The translations under genes were made by a program, and so were the position numbers. A stretch of DNA of 64,000 bases, from contig JAOBWM010000099.1 in the NCBI GenBank assembly GCA_025463365.1, forward strand, positions 1 through 64,000, read 5' to 3'. The stretch comes from Acidimicrobiales bacterium (lineage in GTDB: Bacteria > Actinomycetota > Acidimicrobiia > Acidimicrobiales > Iamiaceae). Under the pieces are notes generated by a model. The model ran no database searches and was not told the DNA's origin. It saw only the letters and a program-made list of their open reading frames with translations. Positions 43,535 through 52,080 of the stretch are shown one piece after another. Position 1 is the stretch's first letter, and every line of letters starts with the position of its first letter.

Positions 43535-45181
43535 ATGCCCGAACCCGAAGCCGCCACCACCGAGCCCGCCACCACGACGGGCGAGCACGACGTGGTCGTG
43601 ATCGGCGCCGGACCGGCCGGCCTGACGGCCGCCTTCCAGCTGCACAAGCACGACGTGTCGTCCACGATCCTCGAGGCCGACGACATGGTCGGTGGCATCT
43701 CCCGCACGGCCCAGCGCGACGGCTGGCGCTTCGACATCGGCGGCCACCGCTTCTTCACCAAGGTCCAGCCCGTCGAGGACCTGTGGCACGAGATCCTGCC
43801 CGACGAAGACTTCTTGATGCGGCCCCGCAAGAGCCGGATCTTCTACCAGGGCAAGTACTTCGACTACCCGATCAAGGCCACCAACGCCCTGCGGAACCTC
43901 GGCCCGATCGAGGCCGTGCGCTGCGTCGGCTCCTACGTCGCCGCCCGCATCCGGCCGCCGAAGGACCAGACGAACTACGAGGGCTGGCTCGTCGCCCGCT
44001 TCGGCTGGCGGCTGTACCGCACGTTCTTCAAGACCTACACCGAGAAGCTGTGGGGCGTGCCCGTCAGCGAGATGCCGGCCGACTGGGCGGCCCAACGGGT
44101 GAAGGGCCTGTCGCTCGGCAACGCCATCGTCAACGCCCTCATGCCGAAGCGGAACCAGAAGGAGATCACCTCCCTCATCGAGGAGTTCCAGTACCCCAAG
44201 CACGGGCCCGGGATGATGTGGGAGGTCTGCCGCGACAAGGTGATCGCCAAGGGCTCCACGGTCGTCATGGAGACGTCGGTCACCAAGATCCACCACGTCG
44301 ACGGCAAGGCGACCAGCGTCGTCGCCGAGCACCGTGGTGGTGGGACCACCGAGTACCCGTGCACCGAGGTCATCTCCTCGATGCCCATCTCGCACCTCCT
44401 CGAAGCCATGGACCCACCCGTGCCTGACGACGTGAGGGCCGCGGCCGGCGACCTGCGCTACCGCGACTACCTGATCGTCGCCCTGGTGCTGCCCGAGTCC
44501 TCGGTCGACTTCGACGACAACTGGATCTACATCCACGACCCCAAGGTCCGCACCATGCGGATCCAGAACTTCGGCTCGTGGTCGCCGTACATGGTCAAGG
44601 AGGGGCGCAACACCCTCGGCCTCGAGTACACGGTCTGGGAAGGCGACGAGGAGTGGAACGCCGCCGACGACTGGTTGATCGAGCGGGCCAAGAAGGAGCT
44701 CGAGCACCTCGGCCTGGCCCGCGCTTCGGTGATCACGGAGGGCTACGTGGTCCGCCAGGCCAAGGCGTACCCGATCTACGACGACCGCTACCGCGCCAAC
44801 GTCGATGTCCTGCGGGCCTGGCTCGCCGAGCACGTGCCGAACGTCCACCCCGTGGGCCGCAACGGCATGTTCCGGTACAACAACCAGGACCACTCGATGT
44901 TCACGGCCATGCTCACGGTGGAGAACATCGCCACCGGCACCACCCATGACGTGTGGGAGGTCAACGTGGAGGAGGAGTACCACGAGGAGTCGGCCAAGCC
45001 CGCCGCTCCGGCCGAGCGGGCCCCCGGTTCCCACGGCACCGGCCGTGACGCCCCGGTAATCTCGCGAGAGGTCATCGACGCCCACCGTCCCGGCGGATCG
45101 GACGGCCCGGCGAAGCCCGGCGACCTCGGCGCCCTCGACCACGACGCCGGCACCGAGATCGCCGGCGACCCCGAGGCCTGA
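43535..45181 (+). CDS. FAD-dependent oxidoreductase, UDP-galactopyranose-mutase-like/amine-oxidase type
   Basis: 548 residues. The N-terminal dinucleotide fold is VVVIGAGPAGLTAAFQLHKHDVSSTILEADDMVGGISRTAQRDGWRFDIGGHRFF, a pattern shared by UDP-galactopyranose mutases and protoporphyrinogen-oxidase-like proteins. The substrate region is QTNYEGWLVARFGWRLYRTFFKTYTEKLWGVPVSEM, and the C-terminal FAD contacts are GRNGMFRYNNQDHSMFTAML. A ~70-residue acidic/Pro-rich tail is extra. Such proteins neighbour polyisoprenoid-linked glycosylation genes, as here. Reaction not assigned. Convergent with the next gene (6-bp gap). Confidence 0.85.
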   Translation: MPEPEAATTEPATTTGEHDVVVIGAGPAGLTAAFQLHKHDVSSTILEADDMVGGISRTAQRDGWRFDIGGHRFFTKVQPVEDLWHEILPDEDFLMRPRKSRIFYQGKYFDYPIKATNALRNLGPIEAVRCVGSYVAARIRPPKDQTNYEGWLVARFGWRLYRTFFKTYTEKLWGVPVSEMPADWAAQRVKGLSLGNAIVNALMPKRNQKEITSLIEEFQYPKHGPGMMWEVCRDKVIAKGSTVVMETSVTKIHHVDGKATSVVAEHRGGGTTEYPCTEVISSMPISHLLEAMDPPVPDDVRAAAGDLRYRDYLIVALVLPESSVDFDDNWIYIHDPKVRTMRIQNFGSWSPYMVKEGRNTLGLEYTVWEGDEEWNAADDWLIERAKKELEHLGLARASVITEGYVVRQAKAYPIYDDRYRANVDVLRAWLAEHVPNVHPVGRNGMFRYNNQDHSMFTAMLTVENIATGTTHDVWEVNVEEEYHEESAKPAAPAERAPGSHGTGRDAPVISREVIDAHRPGGSDGPAKPGDLGALDHDAGTEIAGDPEA

Positions 45182-45187
45182 GGTCGG

Positions 45188-46582
45188 CTACGCCGGCCCG
45201 CCCACGCGATCCGCGCCTCGGTCGTCGAACCGGGCCAGCAGCGTCGCGGCGGCGACGATCAGCAACGGGATGACGGGGACCTTGAAGCGGCTGTCGCCGA
45301 AGAACGCCAACGGGACCACCGCCGTCATCACGGCGGAGCCGACGAGCAGCAGATCCTCGGGTCGACGGCGACGCACCAGGTTCACGAGCCCGGCCACGCC
45401 GACCAGGGCCACGAACCAGTAGGCGACGTCCGCGATGCGGTACAGGCGGGCCTCGGTGGGGATCGCGATCCAACGGTCGGTCCGGTAGGCCTGGACGGCG
45501 TTGACGGCGTCGTGATCGCCGTCGCGGATCCAGGTGACGTAGAAGCGGTTCCAGGTCATCCAGGGCTCGTGGCCGAGGTTGGACTTCATGCCGTCGATGC
45601 CGGCGTGGAGCTTGGCGCTGTCGGCCTTGACCTCGCTGTCGGGCCCGTCGAGCAGGTTGTACTCGACCAGGCAATCCTTGCGGAGCCCGAACGCCCCGGT
45701 AGCGCCCTCCGCGTGGCCGATGCAGAAGTTGTCACCGGTGTTCGTGCTGATCAGCACGAAGTGGTGCATCCGGATCTCGTTTCGCACGGTCCACGGCACG
45801 ATGCAGGCCACCACCCCTGCGACGAGCACGAGCGAGAGGAGGCCCACGCGCAGCGGCCGCGTCCCGTGCTCGACGCGCACCGCGGACGGCGCCTCGGCAT
45901 CGTCCGCGACCGCAAGATCTGCGGAGTCGGGCACGAAGGCCCGTTCGGCGCCTCGGTCGCGGACCACGGTCCGCTGCTGCCACCACCACGCCAGGATGAC
46001 GATCGGGACGATGGCGAGCGAGATGGGGCGCACCATCACGGCCAGGCCGAGGACGAGCCCGCCCGCCAGGGCCCGCCACGGCGAGATCCCGTCGGACCAG
46101 CGAGCGCCGAGGACGATGGCGAGGAAGGCGAGGAACAAGAAGTCGTAGAGCGTCTCGCCGAGCAGGGCGCCGGTGTGGAAGATCAGGTTCGGGTAGAGGG
46201 CCAGGGCCACCGCGGCGGCCACACCGGCCCAGGCGCCGGCCAGGCGGCGGGCCACCTGGCCGCCGAGCGCCGCGGTGGCGGCACCGAGGACGGCCTGCGC
46301 GAGGCCACCGGCCAGTGGGATGTCGTGGGTGAACGGCTTCGCGAGCCAGGCCACGATGCCGAGGAACCAGGGGTAGCCCGGCGGGTAGTAGCTCGTGGGG
46401 TGCCCGCTCAGCGGTTCGATGTAGCCCTTGCCCGAGGAGATGGCCCGCGCATAGCCCAGGTACCGGGCCGGGTCATAGAGGCTGGCCGGTTCCCGCGCGA
46501 CCCAGACCACCCAGACGATCCGCAGGACCAACCCGACGGTCGTCGCCGCACCGACCAGGGTCCAGAACCGGCGGTTCGTCAT
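45188..46582 (-). CDS. GT39-like glycosyltransferase, membrane protein
   Basis: 464 residues, multi-span. The first loop WVAREPASLYDPARYLGYARAISSGKGYIEPLSGHPTSYYPPGYPWFLGIVAWL resembles the donor/acceptor loop of PMT/ArnT-like enzymes (family 39 clan). A motif near the end, VPWTVRNEIRMHHFVLISTNTGDNFCIGH, closely parallels the membrane proteins at 47636-51631 and 59241-60650 (WTIRN...VPVSTNS, WTVRN...VPVSNN), defining a local paralogous family. Ten bp downstream of the PPM-type synthase start unit, so probably one operon. Confidence 0.85.
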   Translation of the reverse strand: MTNRRFWTLVGAATTVGLVLRIVWVVWVAREPASLYDPARYLGYARAISSGKGYIEPLSGHPTSYYPPGYPWFLGIVAWLAKPFTHDIPLAGGLAQAVLGAATAALGGQVARRLAGAWAGVAAAVALALYPNLIFHTGALLGETLYDFLFLAFLAIVLGARWSDGISPWRALAGGLVLGLAVMVRPISLAIVPIVILAWWWQQRTVVRDRGAERAFVPDSADLAVADDAEAPSAVRVEHGTRPLRVGLLSLVLVAGVVACIVPWTVRNEIRMHHFVLISTNTGDNFCIGHAEGATGAFGLRKDCLVEYNLLDGPDSEVKADSAKLHAGIDGMKSNLGHEPWMTWNRFYVTWIRDGDHDAVNAVQAYRTDRWIAIPTEARLYRIADVAYWFVALVGVAGLVNLVRRRRPEDLLLVGSAVMTAVVPLAFFGDSRFKVPVIPLLIVAAATLLARFDDRGADRVGGPA

Positions 46583-46592
46583 CGAGCCGCGC

Positions 46593-47330
46593 TCACCGGT
46601 TGCGCAGCCGGTCGCGCACTCCGAGCAGGCGGACCTTCAGGCCCCAGGCGGTCACGAGGGCGAGCGACTCGGCCATGATCCGCACCGACATCTTCGAGGT
46701 CCCGTACTCGCGGTCGACGAACGTGATCGGCAGCTCGCGCAGGCCGAGCTTGGCGCCGGTCATCCGCTTGGCGACCTCGCTCTGGAACGCGTACCCGTTC
46801 GCCACCGTGGTGTCGATCTCGATCCGCTCGAGGGTGGACGCGCGGTAGGCCCGGAATCCGCCGGTGGCGTCGTGGATGCCGAGCCGCAGGACGGCCGACG
46901 TGTAGCGGTTGCCGTAGCGGCTGAGCGCTCGGCGGTGGAACGGCCACCCCGGGGTGGACCCCCCGGGCACGTACCGGCTGCCGATGGCGCAGTCGACGCC
47001 GTCGGCCAGCAGCCCGATCAGCGCGGGGATGACCGCGGGGTCGTGCGAGAAGTCGCAGTCCATCTGCACGATGACGTCGTAGCCGTGGTCGAGGCCCCAG
47101 CGGAACCCCTGCCGGTAGGCGTTGCCGAGGCCTTCCTTGGCCGGACGGTGCACCACCGAGATGCGCCCGAGATCGGCGGCCTTCTGCTCGGCCAGGTCGC
47201 CGGTCCCGTCGGGGCTGTTGTCGTCGACGACCAGGATGTCGGCCTCAGGAGCCGCATCTCGCACCGCATCCAAGAAGCGGGCGACGTTGTCGGCCTCCTG
47301 GTAGGTGGGCACCACGACCAGGCTGCGCAT
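46593..47330 (-). CDS. Polyprenol monophosphomannose synthase (DPM1-like GT2)
   Basis: 245 residues, GT-A fold. VVVPTYQEADNVARFLDAV, the nucleotide motif ILVVDDNSPDGTGDLAE, VIVQMDCDFSHDPAVIPAL with DxD-like DCD, then GSRYVPGGSTPGWPFHRRALSRYGNRYTSAVL and PITFVDREYGTSKMS. This is the soluble/peripheral enzyme moving mannose from GDP-mannose to polyprenyl phosphate; the Lnt domain fused in mycobacterial Ppm1 is absent. ATG 47330 is set by TAGATT and 7 nt; longer starts enter the upstream gene. It would feed lipid-linked mannose to the adjoining GT-C enzymes. Confidence 0.92.
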   Translation of the reverse strand: MRSLVVVPTYQEADNVARFLDAVRDAAPEADILVVDDNSPDGTGDLAEQKAADLGRISVVHRPAKEGLGNAYRQGFRWGLDHGYDVIVQMDCDFSHDPAVIPALIGLLADGVDCAIGSRYVPGGSTPGWPFHRRALSRYGNRYTSAVLRLGIHDATGGFRAYRASTLERIEIDTTVANGYAFQSEVAKRMTGAKLGLRELPITFVDREYGTSKMSVRIMAESLALVTAWGLKVRLLGVRDRLRNR

Positions 47331-47337
47331 CCGGGCG

Positions 47338-47343
47338 AATCTA
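47338..47343 (-). promoter_or_regulatory. TAGATT -10-like element, overlapping an upstream stop codon
   Basis: TAGATT is 7 nt before the ATG at 47330; its TAG is the stop codon of the membrane-protein gene ending at 47341. Same arrangement as at 2124-2129. Confidence 0.45.
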
Positions 47344-49110
47344 GCGACAGCGCCGGTACACCTCGAAGTACGGCAGGTAGTCGCCCACCGCGCAGAAGTG
47401 GCGCTGCACCTCGCGGTTGGGTGCGGCGGAGCCGAAGTCCCGCGAGGCGTTGGGTTCGCTCCACGCATCCCAGATGTGGCTGAGGATCAGCCAGTCGGAC
47501 GTCGCCACCTCGTGAGCAAGCCCGGAATCCGGGGCGTTGGCCACGCCGGGGTCCATCTCGATGTAGCGCGTGCCCGGCGTCATCTTGGGGAGCAGGTAGT
47601 ACAGGTAGGCATCCGAGTAGGGGGTCTTGCGCAGGTCAGCGGTGCCGACGAGCAGGCGCTGGCCCTTGGCCATCTTGGGCCCGACATCGTCCAGCATCCT
47701 CTGGGCGACCGGAGCGATGTCCTTCGCCCCGAGGTAGAACGTGCGGCCCGAGTAGCGGACCGGGTACCCGAACACCTCGTTGCCGGGTCGGCTCTGCTTC
47801 ACGAGGTCGACGTAGGTGCGGGTGCTGAAGTACGGGATGACCAGCAGTGGGATCAACAGCGTGAGGGCGGCGGCGATGGTGCCGGCCTGGCGGCGGACCA
47901 CGGCGACGGGCTGGATCCGGCCCAACTCGGCGAGGGCGGCCGGGAGCACGGCGAACGGGACGCAGCTCACCCACGCGAAGTGGGTGGTGTCGGGTCGCTG
48001 CAGGGCCTGCGGCATGAGGCCGAGGCCCAGCAGACCGGCCACGAGCAACACCCGCGACTGCCAGCGGTCGGGGTCGCGGCGGACGCTCCACACGCCGACG
48101 GCGACGACGACCGCGACCACGGCGAGCAGCAGGAAGAACCACACGTAGATCTGCCAGGGCCCGCTCATGGCCGGCCCGCGCCAGGGCTGTTGCCTCAGCT
48201 GGGCGACGGCCTGCAGGGCCCCGTCGTAGTGCGTGTGCGACGGCGGGCGAGGGAGCGAGCGCCCGTCGCGCAGGTCGAACACGGGCTGGATGACCATGCC
48301 CTCGATCGCATCGCCCGGGCCCGAGAGGACGAGGTGGACGACGTACAGCGAGAGCACCGGCACGGCACCGGTGAGCCAACGCTTCCATCGGCCCCAGCCG
48401 AGCCCGGTCATGAGGGCGGCGGTGCTGATCCCGACCGCGACGATCACGTCCGGGCGAAACAACAAGGCGAGGCCTGCGAGGGCCCCGGACGCGATGAGGA
48501 ACCGGCCCGCGGCCCGCTCGGCGACCGACGGGTCGACGCCGGGTGCGTCGGTGAGCCAACGCCGACCACGCAGGCCCGCCCAGGCGCCCGCGACCGCCAA
48601 GGCGACGGCGCCGTCCCACGCCAGCGCGGTGAGCCCGATGGCGGTCGTGGTGAGCAGCACGCCGATGACGCCCGAGGCGAGCACGACCCGCCGGCCCCAC
48701 GGCCGTACGAGGGCCATCACGCCGAAGACGATGGCACCGAGCTGCGCCATGCCGAAGAGCCGCTCGGCGGTCAGCGAGACGCCGAGGAGCTTGTACCAAG
48801 CGGCCAGGGCCCACAGCGAGCCGGGTCCGTAGAGGTGCAGGAAGTCCTTGTGGGGCATGTCGCCGGCCAGCACCCGCTCCGGGAAGACGAGCATGAAGCC
48901 CTCTTCCATCGGCGGTCCCTGGTACCGCAGGAGCGCGCGCATCGGCAGGACGAACACCAGGCCGACCACGCCGACGGCGAGCGCTGTCTGCCACTGCGGC
49001 CGTCGACGGCTCCACGCCGGCGACTCGGTGCCGGCGGCGGCCGCGGGCGCGGGCGTCTCGGCGGGCTCCGTGCCCTTGGTGGCGTCGGTGGGGTCGGTGG
49101 CGTCGGTCAT
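47341..49110 (-). CDS. Multi-span membrane protein, probable GT-C glycosyltransferase
   Basis: 589 residues. Cytoplasmic acidic/Ala/Pro N-tail, first span WQTALAVGVVGLVFVLPM, first loop PPMEEGFMLVFPERVLAGDMPHKDFLHLYGPGSLWALAAWYKLLG with a Glu-Glu/Asp pair, further spans, then a soluble C-terminal domain (NEVFGYPVRYSGRTFYL, VGTADLRKTPYSDAYLYYLLPKM, HFCAVGDYLPYFEVYRRC). GT-C topology is likely; donor and acceptor unknown. ATG 49110 is preferred to 49188, which would enter the upstream gene's coding region. The 1.5-kb tail of the upstream ORF overlaps it in another frame. Confidence 0.82.
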   Translation of the reverse strand: MTDATDPTDATKGTEPAETPAPAAAAGTESPAWSRRRPQWQTALAVGVVGLVFVLPMRALLRYQGPPMEEGFMLVFPERVLAGDMPHKDFLHLYGPGSLWALAAWYKLLGVSLTAERLFGMAQLGAIVFGVMALVRPWGRRVVLASGVIGVLLTTTAIGLTALAWDGAVALAVAGAWAGLRGRRWLTDAPGVDPSVAERAAGRFLIASGALAGLALLFRPDVIVAVGISTAALMTGLGWGRWKRWLTGAVPVLSLYVVHLVLSGPGDAIEGMVIQPVFDLRDGRSLPRPPSHTHYDGALQAVAQLRQQPWRGPAMSGPWQIYVWFFLLLAVVAVVVAVGVWSVRRDPDRWQSRVLLVAGLLGLGLMPQALQRPDTTHFAWVSCVPFAVLPAALAELGRIQPVAVVRRQAGTIAAALTLLIPLLVIPYFSTRTYVDLVKQSRPGNEVFGYPVRYSGRTFYLGAKDIAPVAQRMLDDVGPKMAKGQRLLVGTADLRKTPYSDAYLYYLLPKMTPGTRYIEMDPGVANAPDSGLAHEVATSDWLILSHIWDAWSEPNASRDFGSAAPNREVQRHFCAVGDYLPYFEVYRRCR

Positions 49111-51631
49111 GGGGTGGGGGTGCTCCGCCGGGAGCAGGAGCAGGTTCAGGGTCGGGCCGGAACCCGGGTAGACCGGAGCAGACAGCATCGATGGCGACGC
49201 CGGCCGACACGAGCAGGACCAGGTCTCCGACCGTCCGGAAGCGGATGTGACCGTAGACCGAGAGCGCCGTCACGGTGACCATGGCGATCATGGCGACCAG
49301 CGGCCACACCGGTGCCCGGCGCCGCCGCCAGATCACGAACAGCCCCACGATGCCCGGGAGGAGCGTGAGGCGGTACGCGAGCAGGCCTCGCTTCGCCCAG
49401 TCGTAGGGCCGGCCCTCGAAGGTGAGGGCGCGGGCGGTGGTGTCGGCGTGTTGGAGGTCCCACACCCGGGTCACGCGGGCCACCGCCACCGCCGGCCAGC
49501 GGCCCTTGTGGCTCGTGGCGTAGGCCCGCCCGAGCTTGCCCCAGCCCGCGGCGCGGTCGGACTCGTCGCCCGGAGGGTCCTTGGGCAGCCCCTCGGCGAC
49601 GCGCTCCTTGCGGGCCCGTTCCTGGCAGTTGAACGACCAGTACCCGATGAGCGGGCCGGAGTACACGTCCGGGCAGTTGGCGTAGTACAGGACCTCTTCG
49701 CTGTTGGTCGAGACGGGGACGACGTGGTCGAACGTGGCCAGGTTGCGGATCGTCCACGGAGCGAGGATCCCGAGCGCCACCGCCGCCATCACCGCAGCGT
49801 GCACGAGCCAGCGGTCCACCACCTTCCGCCGGGACCACGCCAGCGGAAGGCACAGCAGCGGCAACAAGAAGACGGCCTCGCCTCTCGTGAGGATCGCGGC
49901 GCCGACTGCGGCACCCACCAGCGCGGCGCCCCGGAACGTCGGCGAATCGCGCCAGCGGTAGGCGGCCACCAGGGCCAGACCGACGAGCGCGGTGTAGAGG
50001 CCTTCGGGCCAGAGCGTCCCGTCGACGATCCAGAGGTCGGGGCTGAGAGCGACCAGCGCGGCCGCGATCAGGCCGGCTCGCACCCCGCCCAGGCGCCGGC
50101 CCAAGAACCCGGCCACGACCACCACCGCCACGCCCGCCAAGCCGGCCATGACCTTGTGCGACAGGAAGCCCCGTGCCCCGAGCAGCGACGTCGGGGTGAG
50201 CCAGAGCGTGAACAGCGGCGGGTGGATCGCGGTGGCCACGAACCGGTGCTCGGTGATCCACTGGATCGGCTCACCGAACCCCACCCGATCGGCGAGCATG
50301 TTCGCCTGGGCGTGGTAGTAGAACGGATCCCCGTTGCCGGGGTTGCGGGCGGTGGCGGTGCCGAACGACCACACGCGGGTGGCGAAGCTGGCCAGGCCGA
50401 TGATCCAGAGGCCACCGGTGAAGGCACCGAAGGGTCGACGCTCGAACCGCAACCAGGGCCGCTGCACCGCGAACCAGCTGATGGCGGCCACGATCGCGGT
50501 GACGACGAGGGTCCAGGCGACGAGCGGGGCCATCGCCGTGTGGAAGAGCTGGGCCGGGCGGTGCGCCGGCGCGGGTGCACCGTCCGAACCGATGCTGCCG
50601 TCGCTGACCCACCGGGCGATCACCAGGGGCGCCCAGGCGTACGAGGCGTACGCGATGCCGATCGCGCCGGCCACGAACCCCGGTCTCGCCCACGCGGACC
50701 GGTCGCTCCGCGCTCGCCGCCTCGACGCGGCGACCACGACCGGGCCGGTGAAGGCGAGGGCGGCCCCGACGAAGGCCAGGTGCTGCACCAGGCCGCGCCA
50801 ACCGACGACGACGACCTGCTGGCGCTGGTCGTCGAGCGCCACGCTGGTGACGACGACGATCGCCACCGCGACGACGGCGCCCACGACGACCGAGACCCGC
50901 CTGGCCAGGAGCGATGCGATCCGCTCGTTCGACGTCGCCACGGCAATGGCGATGCCGCCAGCAAAGGCATCGAGGTGCGCGGGCAGCCAGAGCACGAGCC
51001 CCACATCGTCGGACGCCAGCAGCCGCCACACGATCGCGGTGACGACCAGGCCACCGGCGAGGACCCACGAGCCCGCGGCGTTCGAGCGGAACGGCCGGAA
51101 GGGCCGGGTGAGGACGGGGCCGAGGGCGGGGACCACGAGGCAGTAGAGGACGGCGGCCGCGACCGGCCACAGGTGGACCACGGGGCCCGGCTCGACCAGC
51201 CGCCGGTAGGGCGCCACGAACAGGAGGTTCCGCACCAGGTCGGCGAGGGGAACGCTCGTGGATCCGGCGGCCGCGGTGCCGAACGAGCCCGTCGGCATCG
51301 CGGCACCGGTCGCGGGCGGAAAGAGGTACCCGGCCACCACGACCACCCATGCCACCGGGACGATCCGCAGCAGCCAGGCGCGGACCTGCGAGCGGTAGGA
51401 GGGCAACGCCGCCCCCTCCATGGCCCGCACCACCGGCCGGTGGACGGCATACCCGAGCAGGACGAAGGCCACGGTGACGCCGATGCCTGATTGCGACAGC
51501 AGCGAGCCGAACCGCGAGCGGTGGCCGTCGGCCAGGTAGGTCGCCGTGCCGAGCACGCTGACCAGCGCCGCGACCACCGCCGCGACCGCAACGCCCTCGT
51601 CGACCGGGGCGGCCTCCTCGGTCACAGCCAT
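47636..51631 (-). CDS. Fusion of acyltransferase-3-like and GT39-like membrane domains, abnormal 3' end
   Basis: Read from ATG 51631. Residues about 1-400 resemble the later part of acyltransferase-3 proteins (VAFVLLGYAVHRPVV, YRSQVRAWLLRIVPVAWVVV) but lack the usual N-terminal helix with catalytic Arg/His. From about 420 follows a GT39-like domain (GNGDPFYYHAQANMLADRVGFGEPIQWITEHRFVATAIHPPLFTLWL, later PWTIRNLATFDHVVPVSTNSEEVLYY). Recognisable sequence ends near 49150 (FRTVGDLVLLVSAGVAIDAVCSG), yet the frame has no stop until 47636, inside the next gene. Either a very long overlap or an indel near 49110-49200. Confidence 0.65.
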   Translation of the reverse strand: MAVTEEAAPVDEGVAVAAVVAALVSVLGTATYLADGHRSRFGSLLSQSGIGVTVAFVLLGYAVHRPVVRAMEGAALPSYRSQVRAWLLRIVPVAWVVVVAGYLFPPATGAAMPTGSFGTAAAGSTSVPLADLVRNLLFVAPYRRLVEPGPVVHLWPVAAAVLYCLVVPALGPVLTRPFRPFRSNAAGSWVLAGGLVVTAIVWRLLASDDVGLVLWLPAHLDAFAGGIAIAVATSNERIASLLARRVSVVVGAVVAVAIVVVTSVALDDQRQQVVVVGWRGLVQHLAFVGAALAFTGPVVVAASRRRARSDRSAWARPGFVAGAIGIAYASYAWAPLVIARWVSDGSIGSDGAPAPAHRPAQLFHTAMAPLVAWTLVVTAIVAAISWFAVQRPWLRFERRPFGAFTGGLWIIGLASFATRVWSFGTATARNPGNGDPFYYHAQANMLADRVGFGEPIQWITEHRFVATAIHPPLFTLWLTPTSLLGARGFLSHKVMAGLAGVAVVVVAGFLGRRLGGVRAGLIAAALVALSPDLWIVDGTLWPEGLYTALVGLALVAAYRWRDSPTFRGAALVGAAVGAAILTRGEAVFLLPLLCLPLAWSRRKVVDRWLVHAAVMAAVALGILAPWTIRNLATFDHVVPVSTNSEEVLYYANCPDVYSGPLIGYWSFNCQERARKERVAEGLPKDPPGDESDRAAGWGKLGRAYATSHKGRWPAVAVARVTRVWDLQHADTTARALTFEGRPYDWAKRGLLAYRLTLLPGIVGLFVIWRRRRAPVWPLVAMIAMVTVTALSVYGHIRFRTVGDLVLLVSAGVAIDAVCSGLPGFRPDPEPAPAPGGAPPPHDRRHRPHRRHQGHGARRDARARGRRRHRVAGVEPSTAAVADSARRRRGRPGVRPADARAPAVPGTADGRGLHARLPGAGAGRRHAPQGLPAPLRTRLAVGPGRLVQAPRRLADRRAALRHGAARCHRLRRDGPRTAVGPAGRARLGRHRRAAHHDRHRAHRAGVGRRRRLGGRGRLGGPAWSALAHRRTRRRPVGRRAGRGPVPHRVRGPRRPRLVVSPGRDRRGRDQHRRPHDRARLGPMEALAHRCRAGALAVRRPPRPLGPGRCDRGHGHPARVRPARRALAPSPAVAHALRRGPAGRRPAEATALARAGHERALADLRVVLPAARRGRGRRRRRRVERPPRPRPLAVAGVARGRSAGPRPHAAGPAATRHHPLRVGELRPVRRAPGRPRRVGPDPARRRGPPPGRHHRRRPHAVDPTAGHPVLQHPHLRRPREAEPTRQRGVRVPGPLLGPHVLPRGEGHRSGRPEDAGRCRAQDGQGPAPARRHR

Positions 51632-51639
51632 GGCGGGCG

Positions 51640-51645
51640 AGTGTA
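51640..51645 (-). promoter_or_regulatory. TACACT -10-like element
   Basis: TACACT plus the spacer CGCCCGCC and ATG (51631); same spacer as at 2947 and 43328. Confidence 0.55.
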
Positions 51646-51735
51646 GGGCGAGCCTCTCGCTCACCCGGCACCATCGCCGGTGCCCGGCCGGCTCCGAGCC
51701 GGTCCGGGCCCGAAGGCCTGCTCGGGGGCGCGGTC

Positions 51736-51741
51736 TAAGCT
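51736..51741 (+). promoter_or_regulatory. TAAGCT -10-like element
   Basis: TAAGCT is 8 nt before the ATG at 51750; no Shine-Dalgarno sequence. Divergent partner of the element at 51640, so the 118-bp gap holds two back-to-back leaderless promoters. Confidence 0.5.
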
Positions 51742-51749
51742 CAGGCCCG

Positions 51750-52067
51750 ATGTTGTCGTTCGAACGCCAGGTGGTCGCCTCGATGATCACCACCGATGAC
51801 CCACGCATCCGTGCCGAGGTGGTGTCGTTCGTGGGCGGCTCGCTGGCCGCCATGCCGGAGTTCCTGCGCGCCGGCATCACCGCGATCAGCGTCGGCGTCG
51901 GCAGCTGGGCTCGGGCCCGCCGCCTCCTCGGTGCCGGGCGGTCCGACGCCGACCAGCTCACCTGGCTGGAGACGCATCCGATCGGGCTCGTCCGCCAATG
52001 GGCGCGGGCCCTCCGCTCGCTCGTGCTGTTCGCGGAGCAGGAGAAGCTCGAGGCGGCAGCGGCGTGA
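51750..52067 (+). CDS. Hypothetical helical protein upstream of the GMC oxidoreductase
   Basis: 105 residues, not recognised. Helix-rich: LSFERQVVASMITTDDPRIRAEVVSFVGGSLAAMPEFLRAGITAISVGVGSWARARR, then LTWLETHPIGLVRQWARALRSLVLFAEQEKL. No signal peptide and only a weakly hydrophobic middle. It lies 13 bp before a GMC oxidoreductase gene on the same strand, a pairing that recalls small accessory subunits of GMC/gluconate-type dehydrogenases, but no sequence motif proves this. Confidence 0.7.
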   Translation: MLSFERQVVASMITTDDPRIRAEVVSFVGGSLAAMPEFLRAGITAISVGVGSWARARRLLGAGRSDADQLTWLETHPIGLVRQWARALRSLVLFAEQEKLEAAAA

Positions 52068-52080
52068 ACGAGGTCGGAAC

